Source: Altererythrobacter sp. Root672 (GTDB lineage: Bacteria; Pseudomonadota; Alphaproteobacteria; Sphingomonadales; Sphingomonadaceae). Taken from it: a stretch of 64,000 nucleotides of DNA. The stretch lies in the NCBI RefSeq assembly GCF_001427865.1, contig NZ_LMHH01000002.1, forward strand, positions 124,001 to 188,000, given 5' to 3'. The position numbers and the translations under genes were made by a program. A model generated the notes under the pieces. The model did not search any database. It saw nothing but the letters and a program-made list of their open reading frames with translations, and was not told where the DNA came from. Position 1 is the first letter of the stretch. The number at the start of each line of letters is the position of its first letter. Shown one piece after another: positions 18,499 through 26,260 of this stretch.

Positions 18499-19439
18499 GC
18501 CCGGTCCTCTAGCGAGGGGCCGGGCGCGGCGCCAGCGGGCTCTTTGCGTGTGCCGGACAGCAAACTCAACGCGATCCCGGCGAGGATGAAGACCATGCCC
18601 ACGAAGTGGAACGGATGGAGCCGCTCGCCGAGCAGCCCGGCGGAGAGAAACGCGCCGAACAGCGGCATCAGCGTTATGGCCTGTCCCGCCTTGGCTGGGC
18701 CGACGACGCCGGTCGCATAGTTGTAGATGAAGTAGGACAACAGTGACGGCAGCAAGGCGACATAGAGGAAAGCGCCGACCACGCCCGGACTCCAGACGAT
18801 CGTCCTTCCCGCTTGCCACTCAAGCACAGCCGGTCCGGCCATTGTCACCATGGCAATGGAGAACGTGACCGCGATGAAGCTCACCGGCGAGATAGGCGGA
18901 CGCAGGCGCAGGAACACGGTGTAGAGCGACCACACGACGACCGAACACAGGATCAACGCGTCGCCCTTGCCGAATTGCAGCTGCAGCGCGGCCGAAGCGT
19001 CGCCTTCGAACACGATCACCAACACGCCCAGCATGGAGGCACTCACCCCGATGACTTGCCACGTGCCATGGCGGACCCCGAACAGCGTCCGGTCGAGCAA
19101 GACAACGATCGCCGGTGTCGCCGCCTGGAGCAGCAAGGCGTTGGTGGCCGTCGTGTACTGCAGGCCCGAGTAGAGAAACCCATTGAACGCCGCGACACCG
19201 ACGAGGCCGAGGAGCAGCAGCGGCTTCCATCCCTTTACGATCTCCGGCCAGTCGCGCTTCAGCGGGCCGATGGCGAACGGAGCGACGGCGAGGCAGGCCC
19301 CGGTCCAGCGGATGAAGGCCAGCGTGAACGGCGCGACGTCCGCACGCACGGCGCGAGCCACGATCGAGTTCCCGGCCCAAAAGACCATGACAAGTCCGAG
19401 CAGGGCGAAGGCGCGAGCCTGGTTGCGATCGACGGGCAT
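18495..19439 (-). CDS. EamA/DMT-family transporter
   Basis: A 314-residue inner-membrane protein with ten hydrophobic segments arranged as two five-helix EamA repeats. Characteristic are VFWAGNSIVARAV in the first helix and NGFLYSGLQYTTATNALLLQ between helices 3 and 4, mirrored by PSLLSYFIYNYATGVVGPAK in the second half. Substrates of this family are metabolites or drugs; which one cannot be told. It opens the leftward operon with ubiE and ubiB and is divergent from mutM with a 73-bp shared promoter region. Confidence 0.9.
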   Translation of the reverse strand: MPVDRNQARAFALLGLVMVFWAGNSIVARAVRADVAPFTLAFIRWTGACLAVAPFAIGPLKRDWPEIVKGWKPLLLLGLVGVAAFNGFLYSGLQYTTATNALLLQAATPAIVVLLDRTLFGVRHGTWQVIGVSASMLGVLVIVFEGDASAALQLQFGKGDALILCSVVVWSLYTVFLRLRPPISPVSFIAVTFSIAMVTMAGPAVLEWQAGRTIVWSPGVVGAFLYVALLPSLLSYFIYNYATGVVGPAKAGQAITLMPLFGAFLSAGLLGERLHPFHFVGMVFILAGIALSLLSGTRKEPAGAAPGPSLEDRA

Positions 19440-19512
19440 GGCGGCGCTTTAGTCAGCCCCGCCGTGCTTGGCGATGACAGAGTGAGCCGGGGCGACTAGG
19501 TATTGTCCGCAG

Positions 19513-20328
19513 ATGCCTGAACTTCCCGAAGTCGAAACCACCGTCCGCGGCCTCGCCCGCTTCCTCGATGGCGCGCGGATCGAGCGTGTCGCGCTCAACC
19601 GTCCGGACATGCGCTTCCCGTTTCCGGAAGGGCTGGTGCAGGCGCTGGTCGGCGCCAGCGTGACCGGCATGGGGCGGCGGGCGAAGTACGGCCTGATCCA
19701 CACCGACCGCGGCACGACGCTGGTGTTCCACCTCGGCATGAGCGGCCGCTGGCGAATCGATCCCGAGGAGCCCGGCAAGCACGACCACCTCGTGCTCGAA
19801 ACGATCGGCCACCGCTTCGCTCTCAACGATGCGCGGCGGTTCGGGTTCGTCGATCTCGTCGAAACGACTGGGCTGTACCAGTGGCCGGCCTTCGCCGCGA
19901 TGGGCCCGGAGCCCCTCGGGCCGGGGCTGACAGTCGAGCACCTGCGCGAGGCTCTGCGCGACCGAAAGCAGGCGGTGAAGTTGCTCCTGCTCGATCAAAG
20001 GATCGTGGCGGGCCTCGGCAACATCTACGTCTGCGAAGCCCTGTTCCGCGCCGGCATCGACCCTCGCAAGGCCGGCGGCAAAGTATCGCGGGCCGCGCTC
20101 GAACGGCTGGTCCCGGCGATTCGGGCGGTCCTCGAACAGTCGATCGAAGACGGCGGCTCCAGCCTGCGCGACTATGCCCGCCCCGACGGCGAGCTAGGCT
20201 ACTTCGCCAGCCGCTTCGCCGTCTATGGAAGAGAGGGTGAGCCTTGCCATCACAGCGACGGCGGCACGATCCAGAGAATCGCCCAAGGCGGTCGCAGCAC
20301 TTGGTTCTGTCCGACTTGTCAGAAGTAG
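19513..20328 (+). CDS. mutM: formamidopyrimidine-DNA glycosylase with altered zinc finger
   Basis: Excises 8-oxoguanine and Fapy lesions and nicks the abasic site. 271 residues. The catalytic N-terminus MPELPEVETTVRG (Pro2, Glu3) and Lys in MGRRAKYGLI are intact, as are the helix-two-turn-helix and NIYVCEALF segments. The C-terminal zinc finger normally has four cysteines; here it reads GEPCHHSDGGTIQR (C245) then FCPTCQK (C266, C269), so one Cys is absent and His246/His247 or the Ser/Asp must fill the site, or zinc binding is weak. Confidence 0.95.
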   Translation: MPELPEVETTVRGLARFLDGARIERVALNRPDMRFPFPEGLVQALVGASVTGMGRRAKYGLIHTDRGTTLVFHLGMSGRWRIDPEEPGKHDHLVLETIGHRFALNDARRFGFVDLVETTGLYQWPAFAAMGPEPLGPGLTVEHLREALRDRKQAVKLLLLDQRIVAGLGNIYVCEALFRAGIDPRKAGGKVSRAALERLVPAIRAVLEQSIEDGGSSLRDYARPDGELGYFASRFAVYGREGEPCHHSDGGTIQRIAQGGRSTWFCPTCQK

Positions 20329-20477
20329 ACTAGCTCCGTCCGCGACCAGCGGACGGCAAGGGCGCTAGGCTCAAGTAGCCGGCAGGCGTAGCCTACCGGT
20401 GGCGCCCGCCCGAGCTTATGCGAGGAAAGCCAAGGGTCCGGATGGCCCCGCCGGCTCCTGAGGCAAGATAAGGAGTG

Positions 20478-20506
20478 TTGACGATTCGGCCCCTCGTGGG
20501 TAAGGG
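20478..20506 (+). promoter_or_regulatory. Candidate promoter of rpsT
   Basis: TTGACG (20478-20483) and TAAGGG (20501-20506) are separated by exactly 17 bp, 90-118 bp before the rpsT start. The -35 is good but the -10 is poor. A GATTC (GANTC) methylation site overlaps the spacer at 20483-20487. The rest of the 267-bp gap after mutM has GC-rich inverted repeats but no gene. Confidence 0.35.
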
Positions 20507-20595
20507 CGCCGCTTTCCGGCGGGAAACTGCCGTTTCAGCAATTTTAGACAGAGCTTCCGGCCGCTCGTCAAACGCGGCCCGTTGTAAGGACAAAA

Positions 20596-20856
20596 ATGGC
20601 CAATACGCCCCAAGCCCGCAAGCGCATCCGCCGCAACGACAGGCGCGCCGAGATCAACGGTGCGCGCATCAGCCGCATCCGCAGCTTCGTGAAGAAGGTG
20701 GAAGTCGCGCTCGACGCCGGTGACAAGGACGCTGCTCAGGTTGCCCTGAAGGCTGCCCAGCCGGAGATGGCTCGTGGCGTGGCGCGCGGTGTGCTCCACA
20801 AGAACACCGTGGCCCGGAAGATGAGCCGCCTGACCAAGCGAGTCGCGGCTCTCTGA
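20596..20856 (+). CDS. rpsT: 30S ribosomal protein S20
   Basis: Primary 16S rRNA-binding protein of the small subunit. 86 residues, very basic, with the S20 pattern [37 protein letters not shown] and a C-terminal [19 protein letters not shown]. Its place directly before dnaA is conserved in alphaproteobacteria. GTAAGGA lies upstream of the ATG. A strong terminator follows, so dnaA has its own promoter. Confidence 0.98.
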   Translation: MANTPQARKRIRRNDRRAEINGARISRIRSFVKKVEVALDAGDKDAAQVALKAAQPEMARGVARGVLHKNTVARKMSRLTKRVAAL

Positions 20857-20895
20857 TTCGTCCCGTTTCGGGATTTGCCAGGAACGAAATTGGAA

Positions 20896-20928
20896 CGGGT
20901 CGGTGGGTTTTCCACCGGCCCTTTTTCG
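20896..20928 (+). terminator. Rho-independent terminator of rpsT
   Basis: Stem GGGTCGGTGG (20898-20907) with CCACCGGCCC (20913-20922), a TTTTT-like loop, and a TTTTT tail at 20923-20927. This is one of the two clearest intrinsic terminators in the window. Confidence 0.9.
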
Positions 20929-20979
20929 CGTCTGCGAGACAGTAAATACTGACCTGCCCGAAAGTGCAGGATTTCTGCC

Positions 20980-21275
20980 GATTCGCAAAACTGTCACAAC
21001 AATTTGAAGCTGAATCAGCGACTTGAACGCAAGGCTGCGGGGTCCACGCAAGTCAAGTCGATATATTTCACTTTTTTTAGATGCGCACACTTGCGAGCGT
21101 CATCGAGGCACGTTCATAACGGCCTTCCGGTTGGCGACTGACTCGTCCAGCCGAACTAATTCGAGATGACGTACGGGGGCACTTGCGATTCCACTGGATT
21201 CGCGAGGGGGGCTTTTCTGTGCCCGGCGTCTTCAAGTGTGGAAAGCCTTCGGGGAGGGGAACGGATCAATGATTC
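20980..21275 (+). promoter_or_regulatory. dnaA upstream region with a cluster of GANTC (CcrM) sites
   Basis: Six GANTC sites were counted by eye: 20980, 21012, 21140, 21187, 21197 and 21271 (first base of each). About one would be expected by chance in 300 bp at this GC content. There is also an 8-bp inverted repeat, CGACTTGA (21019-21026) and TCAAGTCG (21053-21060), and an AT-rich stretch around 21061-21080. CACTTGCGA occurs twice. No consensus DnaA box is visible, so I do not call an origin. GANTC methylation controls dnaA in Caulobacter; the same here is inference. Confidence 0.5.
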
Positions 21276-21334
21276 GGATGGGACCGCACGCCGGCCGATC
21301 GGGGCCTGCCAAGAACGATGGCATTGAGGGGGAT

Positions 21335-22750
21335 ATGGAAGAACAGGAAGCCGTCGATCTTGCAGCAGACTGGGCTGATATCAGCCAGGGCCTGCGCAAG
21401 GATCTGGGCCACCAGTTGTTTAGCCAGTGGATTCGTCCGATTCAGGTCGGCAGCTTCTGCAAGGACACCGGCACCCTTCACCTGTTCCTGCCGACCGAGT
21501 TCTCTGCGAACTGGGTGCAGGACCGATTCCATGACCGCCTCTCGCTCGCTTGGAAGATCGCCCGCAGCGAAGTGCGCAACGTCAAGATCGGCGTCCATCC
21601 CGGCCGCCGCAAACTGGCCGACCTCGACTTCCGCGGCGAAGACGGCTTCGGCCACCGCGCTGCCAACGATGGCGCCCTCGCCGGTGCCCGGGCTATGGAA
21701 TCGATCGGCGACGACGGGTTCACCTCGTCGGTCGGCCTCGACCCCTCGCTGACGTTCGCTGCCTTCGTCACCGGCACTACCAACGTGCTGGCGAAGAACG
21801 CAGCCGAGCGCATGGCCCAGGCGGAAAAGCCGCAGTTCTCGCCGCTCTACCTCAAGGCCGCCACCGGCCAGGGCAAGACGCACCTGCTGCACGCGATCGG
21901 CCACTCCTATCTCCAGGCCCACCCGCGCGCCCGCATCTTCTACTGCAGCGCCGAGCGCTTCATGGTCGAGTTCGTTTCGGCGCTGAAGTCGAACGAGATG
22001 ATCGAGTTCAAGGCGCGCCTGCGCGGCTTCGATCTTCTGCTGGTGGACGACATCCAGTTCATCATCGGCAAGGCCAGCGCCCAGGAAGAGCTGCTCTACA
22101 CGATTGATGCGCTGCTCGCCGAAGGCAAGCGGCTGGTCTTCGCCGCCGACCGCGCGCCCCAGGCGCTCGACGGTGTCGAACCGCGCCTGCTCAGCCGCCT
22201 GTCGATGGGCCTCGTCGCCGACATCCAGTCGGCCGACATCGAACTGCGCCGGCTGATCCTGCAGTCGAAGCTGGTGCGCTTTGCCCCGCTCGACGTGCCG
22301 GCCGACGTGATCGAGTTCCTCGCCCGCACCATCAACCGCAACGTGCGCGAGCTCGTCGGCGGTCTCAACAAGCTGATCGCGTATGCCCAGCTGACCGGGC
22401 AGGACGTCTCGCTCCAGCTGGCCGAAGAACAGCTGACCGATATCCTGTCAGCCAACCGCCGCCGGATCACGATCGACGAGATCCAGCGCACGGTGTGCCA
22501 GTTCTACCGCATCGACCGCGCTGAAATGTCGAGCAAGCGTCGCGCCCGCGCGGTGGTTCGCCCGCGCCAGGTGGCGATGTACCTCGCCAAAGTGCTTACG
22601 CCGCGCTCCTATCCGGAGATCGGGCGCAAGTTCGGTGGCCGCGATCACTCGACCGTAATCCACGCCGTCCGCCTGATCGAGGATCTGCGCCAGCGCGATT
22701 CCGACATGGACGGCGATGTACGCAGCCTGTTGCGCCAGCTCGAGAGCTGA
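21335..22750 (+). CDS. dnaA: chromosomal replication initiator protein DnaA
   Basis: AAA+ initiator that binds DnaA boxes and opens the origin. From ATG 21335 the protein has 471 residues. Domain I is WADISQGLRKDLGHQLFSQW; the AAA+ core has Walker A TGQGKTHLLHAIG and Walker B LLLVDDIQFI. Domain IV carries RPRQVAMYLAKVLT and the DnaA signature GGRDHSTVIHAVRLIEDL. The 21335 start has GAGGGGG immediately upstream. An ATG at 21269 also has a GGGGAGGGG sequence and would add 22 residues, so the start is not settled. Confidence 0.96.
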   Translation: MEEQEAVDLAADWADISQGLRKDLGHQLFSQWIRPIQVGSFCKDTGTLHLFLPTEFSANWVQDRFHDRLSLAWKIARSEVRNVKIGVHPGRRKLADLDFRGEDGFGHRAANDGALAGARAMESIGDDGFTSSVGLDPSLTFAAFVTGTTNVLAKNAAERMAQAEKPQFSPLYLKAATGQGKTHLLHAIGHSYLQAHPRARIFYCSAERFMVEFVSALKSNEMIEFKARLRGFDLLLVDDIQFIIGKASAQEELLYTIDALLAEGKRLVFAADRAPQALDGVEPRLLSRLSMGLVADIQSADIELRRLILQSKLVRFAPLDVPADVIEFLARTINRNVRELVGGLNKLIAYAQLTGQDVSLQLAEEQLTDILSANRRRITIDEIQRTVCQFYRIDRAEMSSKRRARAVVRPRQVAMYLAKVLTPRSYPEIGRKFGGRDHSTVIHAVRLIEDLRQRDSDMDGDVRSLLRQLES

Positions 22751-22768
22751 GCTTCTGACGGGAGGGTG

Positions 22769-22793
22769 CTTCGACAAGCTCAGCGCGAACGGG
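22769..22793. repeat. Repeat family C, partial copy 1
   Basis: CTTCGACAAGCTCAGCGCGAACGG lies between dnaA and the ThiF-like gene. It is one arm of the dyad seen in full at 56238-56361 and 59980-60050; the opposite arm is degenerate (22810-22830 region, TTGGCTGAGCTTGCCGAGG). Confidence 0.6.
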
Positions 22794-22857
22794 GTTCGGA
22801 TCCTGACTTCGTTTGGCTGAGCTTGCCGAGGTGCGTGTCCGGCCCTAGCTGCAGGGC

Positions 22858-23631
22858 ATGACTCTCCCCCCCGAACGCCTGGAACGCTTCGCCCGCCACA
22901 TCGTGCTGCCCGAGATCGGCGGCGCGGGGCAAGCAGCGCTGGCCTCGGCGAAAGTCGTCCTGATCGGTGTCGGCGGGATCGGTTCGCCGGCTTTGCAATA
23001 CCTTGCCGGAGCCGGGATCGGCTCGCTGGTGCTGATCGACGACGATACGGTCGATGTCACCAATCTCCAGCGCCAGACGATCTTCCGCGAGCATGAAGTG
23101 ACCCGCGGCAAGGCCGACCTCGCCGCCGCCTGGGTGCGCGAGTTCGATGCCCATCTCGATGTGCGCTGGATCAGTGATCGGATTACGTCCGACAACGCCG
23201 GTCAATTGATCGAAGGCGCCGACCTGGTGCTCGACGGGTGCGACAACTTCGCTACCCGCCTCGCCGTATCGGACGCCTGCGTCGCGGCCGGCATCCCACT
23301 CCTCTCCGCCGCCGTCGGCCGCTTCCAGGGCCAAGTCGGTGCTTTCGCTGGACACCTGCCCGACCAGGCTTGCTACCGCTGCTATGTCGGCGATGCCTTC
23401 GATGCCGACGATTGCGACACATGCGCCGAAGACGGCATGCTCGGTGCCATGGCCGGCTGGACCGCGACCTTCGCCGCGCTCCAGGCCATCCGCGTTCTGC
23501 TCGCTCCGGTTGGCGGCCTGGGCGATCCGCAGTGGGGCAAGCTGCACTTGCTCGACGGACTGGCGCCGTCGATGCGGACGCTCAATCTTGCCAAGGATCC
23601 GGCGTGCCGGGCGTGTAGCTCAGGCGCTTAG
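22858..23631 (+). CDS. ThiF/MoeB/HesA-family adenylyltransferase
   Basis: E1-like enzyme that adenylates the C-terminal Gly-Gly of a sulfur-carrier protein (ThiS or MoaD type) for thiazole or molybdopterin synthesis. 257 residues. The nucleotide-binding GVGGIGSPALQYLAGAG is at about residue 38. The catalytic-area DLVLDGCDNFATR follows, then zinc ligands CYRC and CRAC with DTCAEDGML between. No rhodanese domain is fused, so it is nearer MoeB/ThiF than MOCS3. Which carrier it serves cannot be told: no thiS, moaD or other cofactor gene is nearby. Its last 12 bp overlap the convergent sirtuin gene. Confidence 0.9.
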   Translation: MTLPPERLERFARHIVLPEIGGAGQAALASAKVVLIGVGGIGSPALQYLAGAGIGSLVLIDDDTVDVTNLQRQTIFREHEVTRGKADLAAAWVREFDAHLDVRWISDRITSDNAGQLIEGADLVLDGCDNFATRLAVSDACVAAGIPLLSAAVGRFQGQVGAFAGHLPDQACYRCYVGDAFDADDCDTCAEDGMLGAMAGWTATFAALQAIRVLLAPVGGLGDPQWGKLHLLDGLAPSMRTLNLAKDPACRACSSGA

Positions 23632-24321
23632 GACCTCATCCACCCACGCCGGAACCAGCTCGCTCGCCGGGCCCAGACGCGTCTCGTCAAACCACTGCGA
23701 TCCCTGGCTCCGTTCGAGATTGAGCTCCAGCGCCCGCGCGCCGTGGCTCTTGGCCTCCTGCACGAACCCCGCAGCCGGATAGACAGCGCCTGAAGTCCCG
23801 ATCGAAACGAACATGTCCGCTCGGGCCAGCGCGGCGAATATCTGGTCCATCCGGTAGGGCATCTCTCCGAACCAGACGATGTCGGGCCGTAGAGCCACCT
23901 CGCCGCACGAGGGGCAAGGCGGTTCGTCGAGCAAGGTTCCGGTCCAGCGATGGCGCGCGTCGCAAGCGAGGCACCAGGCGGAAAGCCCCTCGCCATGCAT
24001 GTGCAGCACCCGCCCGGCCCCGGCGCGTTCGTGCAGGTCGTCGATGTTCTGCGTCACGATCAGCAGCTCCCCGCCGAATTCTCGGTCGAGCCGCGCCAAG
24101 GCCTCGTGCGCGGCGTTGGGCTCCGCTGCGAGGATGTTCGTCCGCCGCTCGTCATAGAACCGCTGCACGAGGTCGGGGTCGCGGCGAAAACCTTGCGGCG
24201 TCGCCACGTCCTCGACCCGGTGATCCTCCCACAATCCATCATCGGCGCGGAAAGTCCTCAGCCCGCTCTCGGCGCTAATTCCGGCGCCGGTGAGGATCAC
24301 GATATTGCGGATAGCGTCCAT
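23620..24321 (-). CDS. cobB: NAD-dependent protein deacylase (sirtuin)
   Basis: Removes acetyl or succinyl groups from lysines using NAD+. 233 residues from ATG 24321. The NAD-binding TGAGISAESGLRTFRA, the TQNIDDLHERAG motif, the catalytic His in VLHMHGEG and the zinc module CLACDARH...CPSCGEVALRPDIVWFGE are all present. The phrase DERRTN fits the Tyr/Arg-containing class III sirtuins, which favour succinyl- or malonyl-lysine. The gene is divergent from dapB (35 bp between starts). Confidence 0.94.
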   Translation of the reverse strand: MDAIRNIVILTGAGISAESGLRTFRADDGLWEDHRVEDVATPQGFRRDPDLVQRFYDERRTNILAAEPNAAHEALARLDREFGGELLIVTQNIDDLHERAGAGRVLHMHGEGLSAWCLACDARHRWTGTLLDEPPCPSCGEVALRPDIVWFGEMPYRMDQIFAALARADMFVSIGTSGAVYPAAGFVQEAKSHGARALELNLERSQGSQWFDETRLGPASELVPAWVDEVLSA

Positions 24322-24356
24322 TGCTCGCATGAAGCACGCGCACGAACGGAGGCGCA

Positions 24357-25085
24357 ATGGCCCGCATTGGTATTATTGGCAGCGACGGACGCATGGGACT
24401 GGCGCTCACGCGCGCCATCGAGGCGGCCGGTCACGAGGTTTCCGGCGGGATCGACCGAGGCGGTGACGCAGGGAGATTGGCCGATCAGAGCGACACGCTG
24501 GTCGACTTCTCCGCCCCCGCCGCGCTGGAGAACAACCTGCACGCCGCAGTCGGCGCGGGCATCCCGATCCTGGTCGGCACGACAGGGCTCGGCGAAACCC
24601 AGCAAGCCTTGATCGAAAGCGCCGCGCTGGCCGTGCCGGTGCTGCAGACCGGCAATACCTCGCTCGGCGTCACGCTGCTGGCCCACCTCGTCAAGCAGGC
24701 CGCTGCGAGCCTCGGTCCCGATTGGGATATCGAGGTGCTTGAGATGCACCACCGGATGAAGGTCGATGCCCCTTCCGGCACGGCACTACTCCTCGGCCAA
24801 GCGGCGGCTGAGGGTCGGGGGATCGAGCTTGCGGGCAACTCCGAACGCGGGCGCGACGGTCACACCGGCGCTCGCGTCGAAGGCGCAATCGGTTTTGCCT
24901 CCCTTCGCGGCGGCACGGTGGCCGGCGAGCACTCGGTGATTCTCGCCGGGCCGCAGGAGCGCCTGGTCCTGTCGCACAGCGCCGAGGACCGGATGATCTT
25001 CGCGCACGGCGCCGTGCGCGGGGCTACCTGGCTGATTGGCCAGCCGGCCGGCCGCTACACCATGGGGCAAGTGCTGGGGCTTTGA
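24357..25085 (+). CDS. dapB: 4-hydroxy-tetrahydrodipicolinate reductase
   Basis: Second committed step of the diaminopimelate/lysine pathway, NAD(P)H-dependent; supplies peptidoglycan and lysine. 242 residues. The N-terminal GIIGSDGRMGLALTRAIE is the nucleotide site, slightly unusual because the family more often reads GxxGRMG after an A/C. LEMHHRMKVDAPSGTALLLG is the catalytic family signature (His-His and Lys). The ATG at 24357 follows ACGGAGG. It overlaps nth by 4 bp. Confidence 0.96.
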   Translation: MARIGIIGSDGRMGLALTRAIEAAGHEVSGGIDRGGDAGRLADQSDTLVDFSAPAALENNLHAAVGAGIPILVGTTGLGETQQALIESAALAVPVLQTGNTSLGVTLLAHLVKQAAASLGPDWDIEVLEMHHRMKVDAPSGTALLLGQAAAEGRGIELAGNSERGRDGHTGARVEGAIGFASLRGGTVAGEHSVILAGPQERLVLSHSAEDRMIFAHGAVRGATWLIGQPAGRYTMGQVLGL

Positions 25086-25762
25086 CGAGGGATCAGATCT
25101 TCGAGTTCTTCCGCCGCCTCGCCGAGGACAACCCGGCGCCGGAGACCGAGCTCGAATTCGGCAATGTCTATCAACTGCTGGTCGCGGTCGTGCTGTCCGC
25201 GCAAGCGACCGACGCGGGCGTCAACAAGGCGACGCGAGCGCTGTTCCGCGAGGTGAAGACGCCCGCGCAGATGGTCGCGCTGGGTGAAGAGGGCCTCAAG
25301 CAGCACATCAAGACCATCGGCCTGTTCAACGCCAAGGCGAAGAACGTGATCGCGCTGTCGGAAATCCTCGAACGCGACTTTGGTGGCCAGGTGCCGCAGG
25401 ACCGCGACACGCTGGTCACCCTGCCCGGCGTCGGCCGGAAGACCGCCAACGTGGTGATGAACTGCGCTTTCGGGGAGGAGACCTTTGCGGTCGACACCCA
25501 CGTGTTCCGCGTCTCCAACCGCACCGGTCTCGCCAAGGGCAAGACCCCCGACCAGGTCGAAGCCAAACTGGAGAACCGCGTGCCGCAGCCGTTCCGGCGT
25601 CACGCGCACCACTGGTTGATTCTCCACGGCCGATATATTTGCAAAGCGCGCCAGCCGGAGTGTTGGCGTTGCGCCGTAATCGACTTATGCTCCTATCGGG
25701 ATAAGGTGCTCGAGAGGCCCACCGCGAAGAGCAAGCGGGCAACGATTCCCTCTACTGAATGA
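25082..25762 (+). CDS. nth: endonuclease III (thymine-glycol DNA glycosylase)
   Basis: Base-excision repair glycosylase/AP lyase for oxidised pyrimidines. 226 residues. The helix-hairpin-helix LPGVGRKTANVVMNCAF carries the catalytic Lys, and VDTHVFRVSNR the catalytic Asp. The [4Fe-4S] ligands follow Cx6Cx2Cx5C in CKARQPECWRCAVIDLC. The start is TTG at 25082, inside the dapB stop (TTGA), so it should be translationally coupled to dapB. Together with mutM the window carries two oxidative-lesion glycosylases. Confidence 0.96.
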   Translation: MTRDQIFEFFRRLAEDNPAPETELEFGNVYQLLVAVVLSAQATDAGVNKATRALFREVKTPAQMVALGEEGLKQHIKTIGLFNAKAKNVIALSEILERDFGGQVPQDRDTLVTLPGVGRKTANVVMNCAFGEETFAVDTHVFRVSNRTGLAKGKTPDQVEAKLENRVPQPFRRHAHHWLILHGRYICKARQPECWRCAVIDLCSYRDKVLERPTAKSKRATIPSTE

Positions 25763-25804
25763 CCCCCTGCCTGCAGCTGGGGCGCAACAGAGGGAGTATG
25801 TGCG

Positions 25805-26260
25805 ATGACCATGAAAGTGGTTACGCCCGCGCTGGCCTGCGCGGGATTGCTGTCGTTGGCAGCCTGTGCGGACGGAAGCGGAACCGATCGAACGCCTCAG
25901 AGCCGCGCCCCAGCGGCGGAGGTCGTTGGCGAGCCGGTCAACTGTATCAGCATCGCTCGTATCCGAAATACGCGGGTGCATGACGATTTCACGATCGACT
26001 TCAGGATGGCCGGCAACCAGACCTTCCGTAACACCCTGCCCAATCGCTGCCCGCAGCTCGGTTTCCAGCAGCGCTTCGCGTACCAGGCCACCGCCGGGCG
26101 GCTCTGTCACACCGATATGATCACCGTGCTACAGGCCGGGTCCGCACGTGGCCCGCGGTGCCGGCTTGGCAGGTTCGTGCCCATTAGGCTAACCACGGAG
26201 AATCCCGACACGTCGAGCAGTTCGGAGAGCTCCGACCCGCCCGAACCACCAGCCGACTAG
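25805..26260 (+). CDS. small lipoprotein, DUF6491-like
   Basis: A 151-residue predicted lipoprotein: signal ending LLSLAAC with acylated C21. The mature domain, NCISIARIRNTRVHDDFTID and FRNTLPNRCPQLGFQQRFAY, with later GRLCHTD and GPRCRLGRFVP, is the pattern I associate with sphingomonad DUF6491 proteins, with four conserved cysteines. The acidic Ser/Pro tail (about 25 residues) is variable. Function unknown. GGAG precedes the ATG by 8 bases. Its stop overlaps the convergent symporter stop by 4 bp. Confidence 0.75.
   Translation: MTMKVVTPALACAGLLSLAACADGSGTDRTPQSRAPAAEVVGEPVNCISIARIRNTRVHDDFTIDFRMAGNQTFRNTLPNRCPQLGFQQRFAYQATAGRLCHTDMITVLQAGSARGPRCRLGRFVPIRLTTENPDTSSSSESSDPPEPPAD

Noticed and set aside
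20930-21335. Chromosomal origin (oriC) next to dnaA
   Set aside because: No TTATNCACA-type box was found on either strand in this gap, and in many alphaproteobacteria the origin is not beside dnaA.
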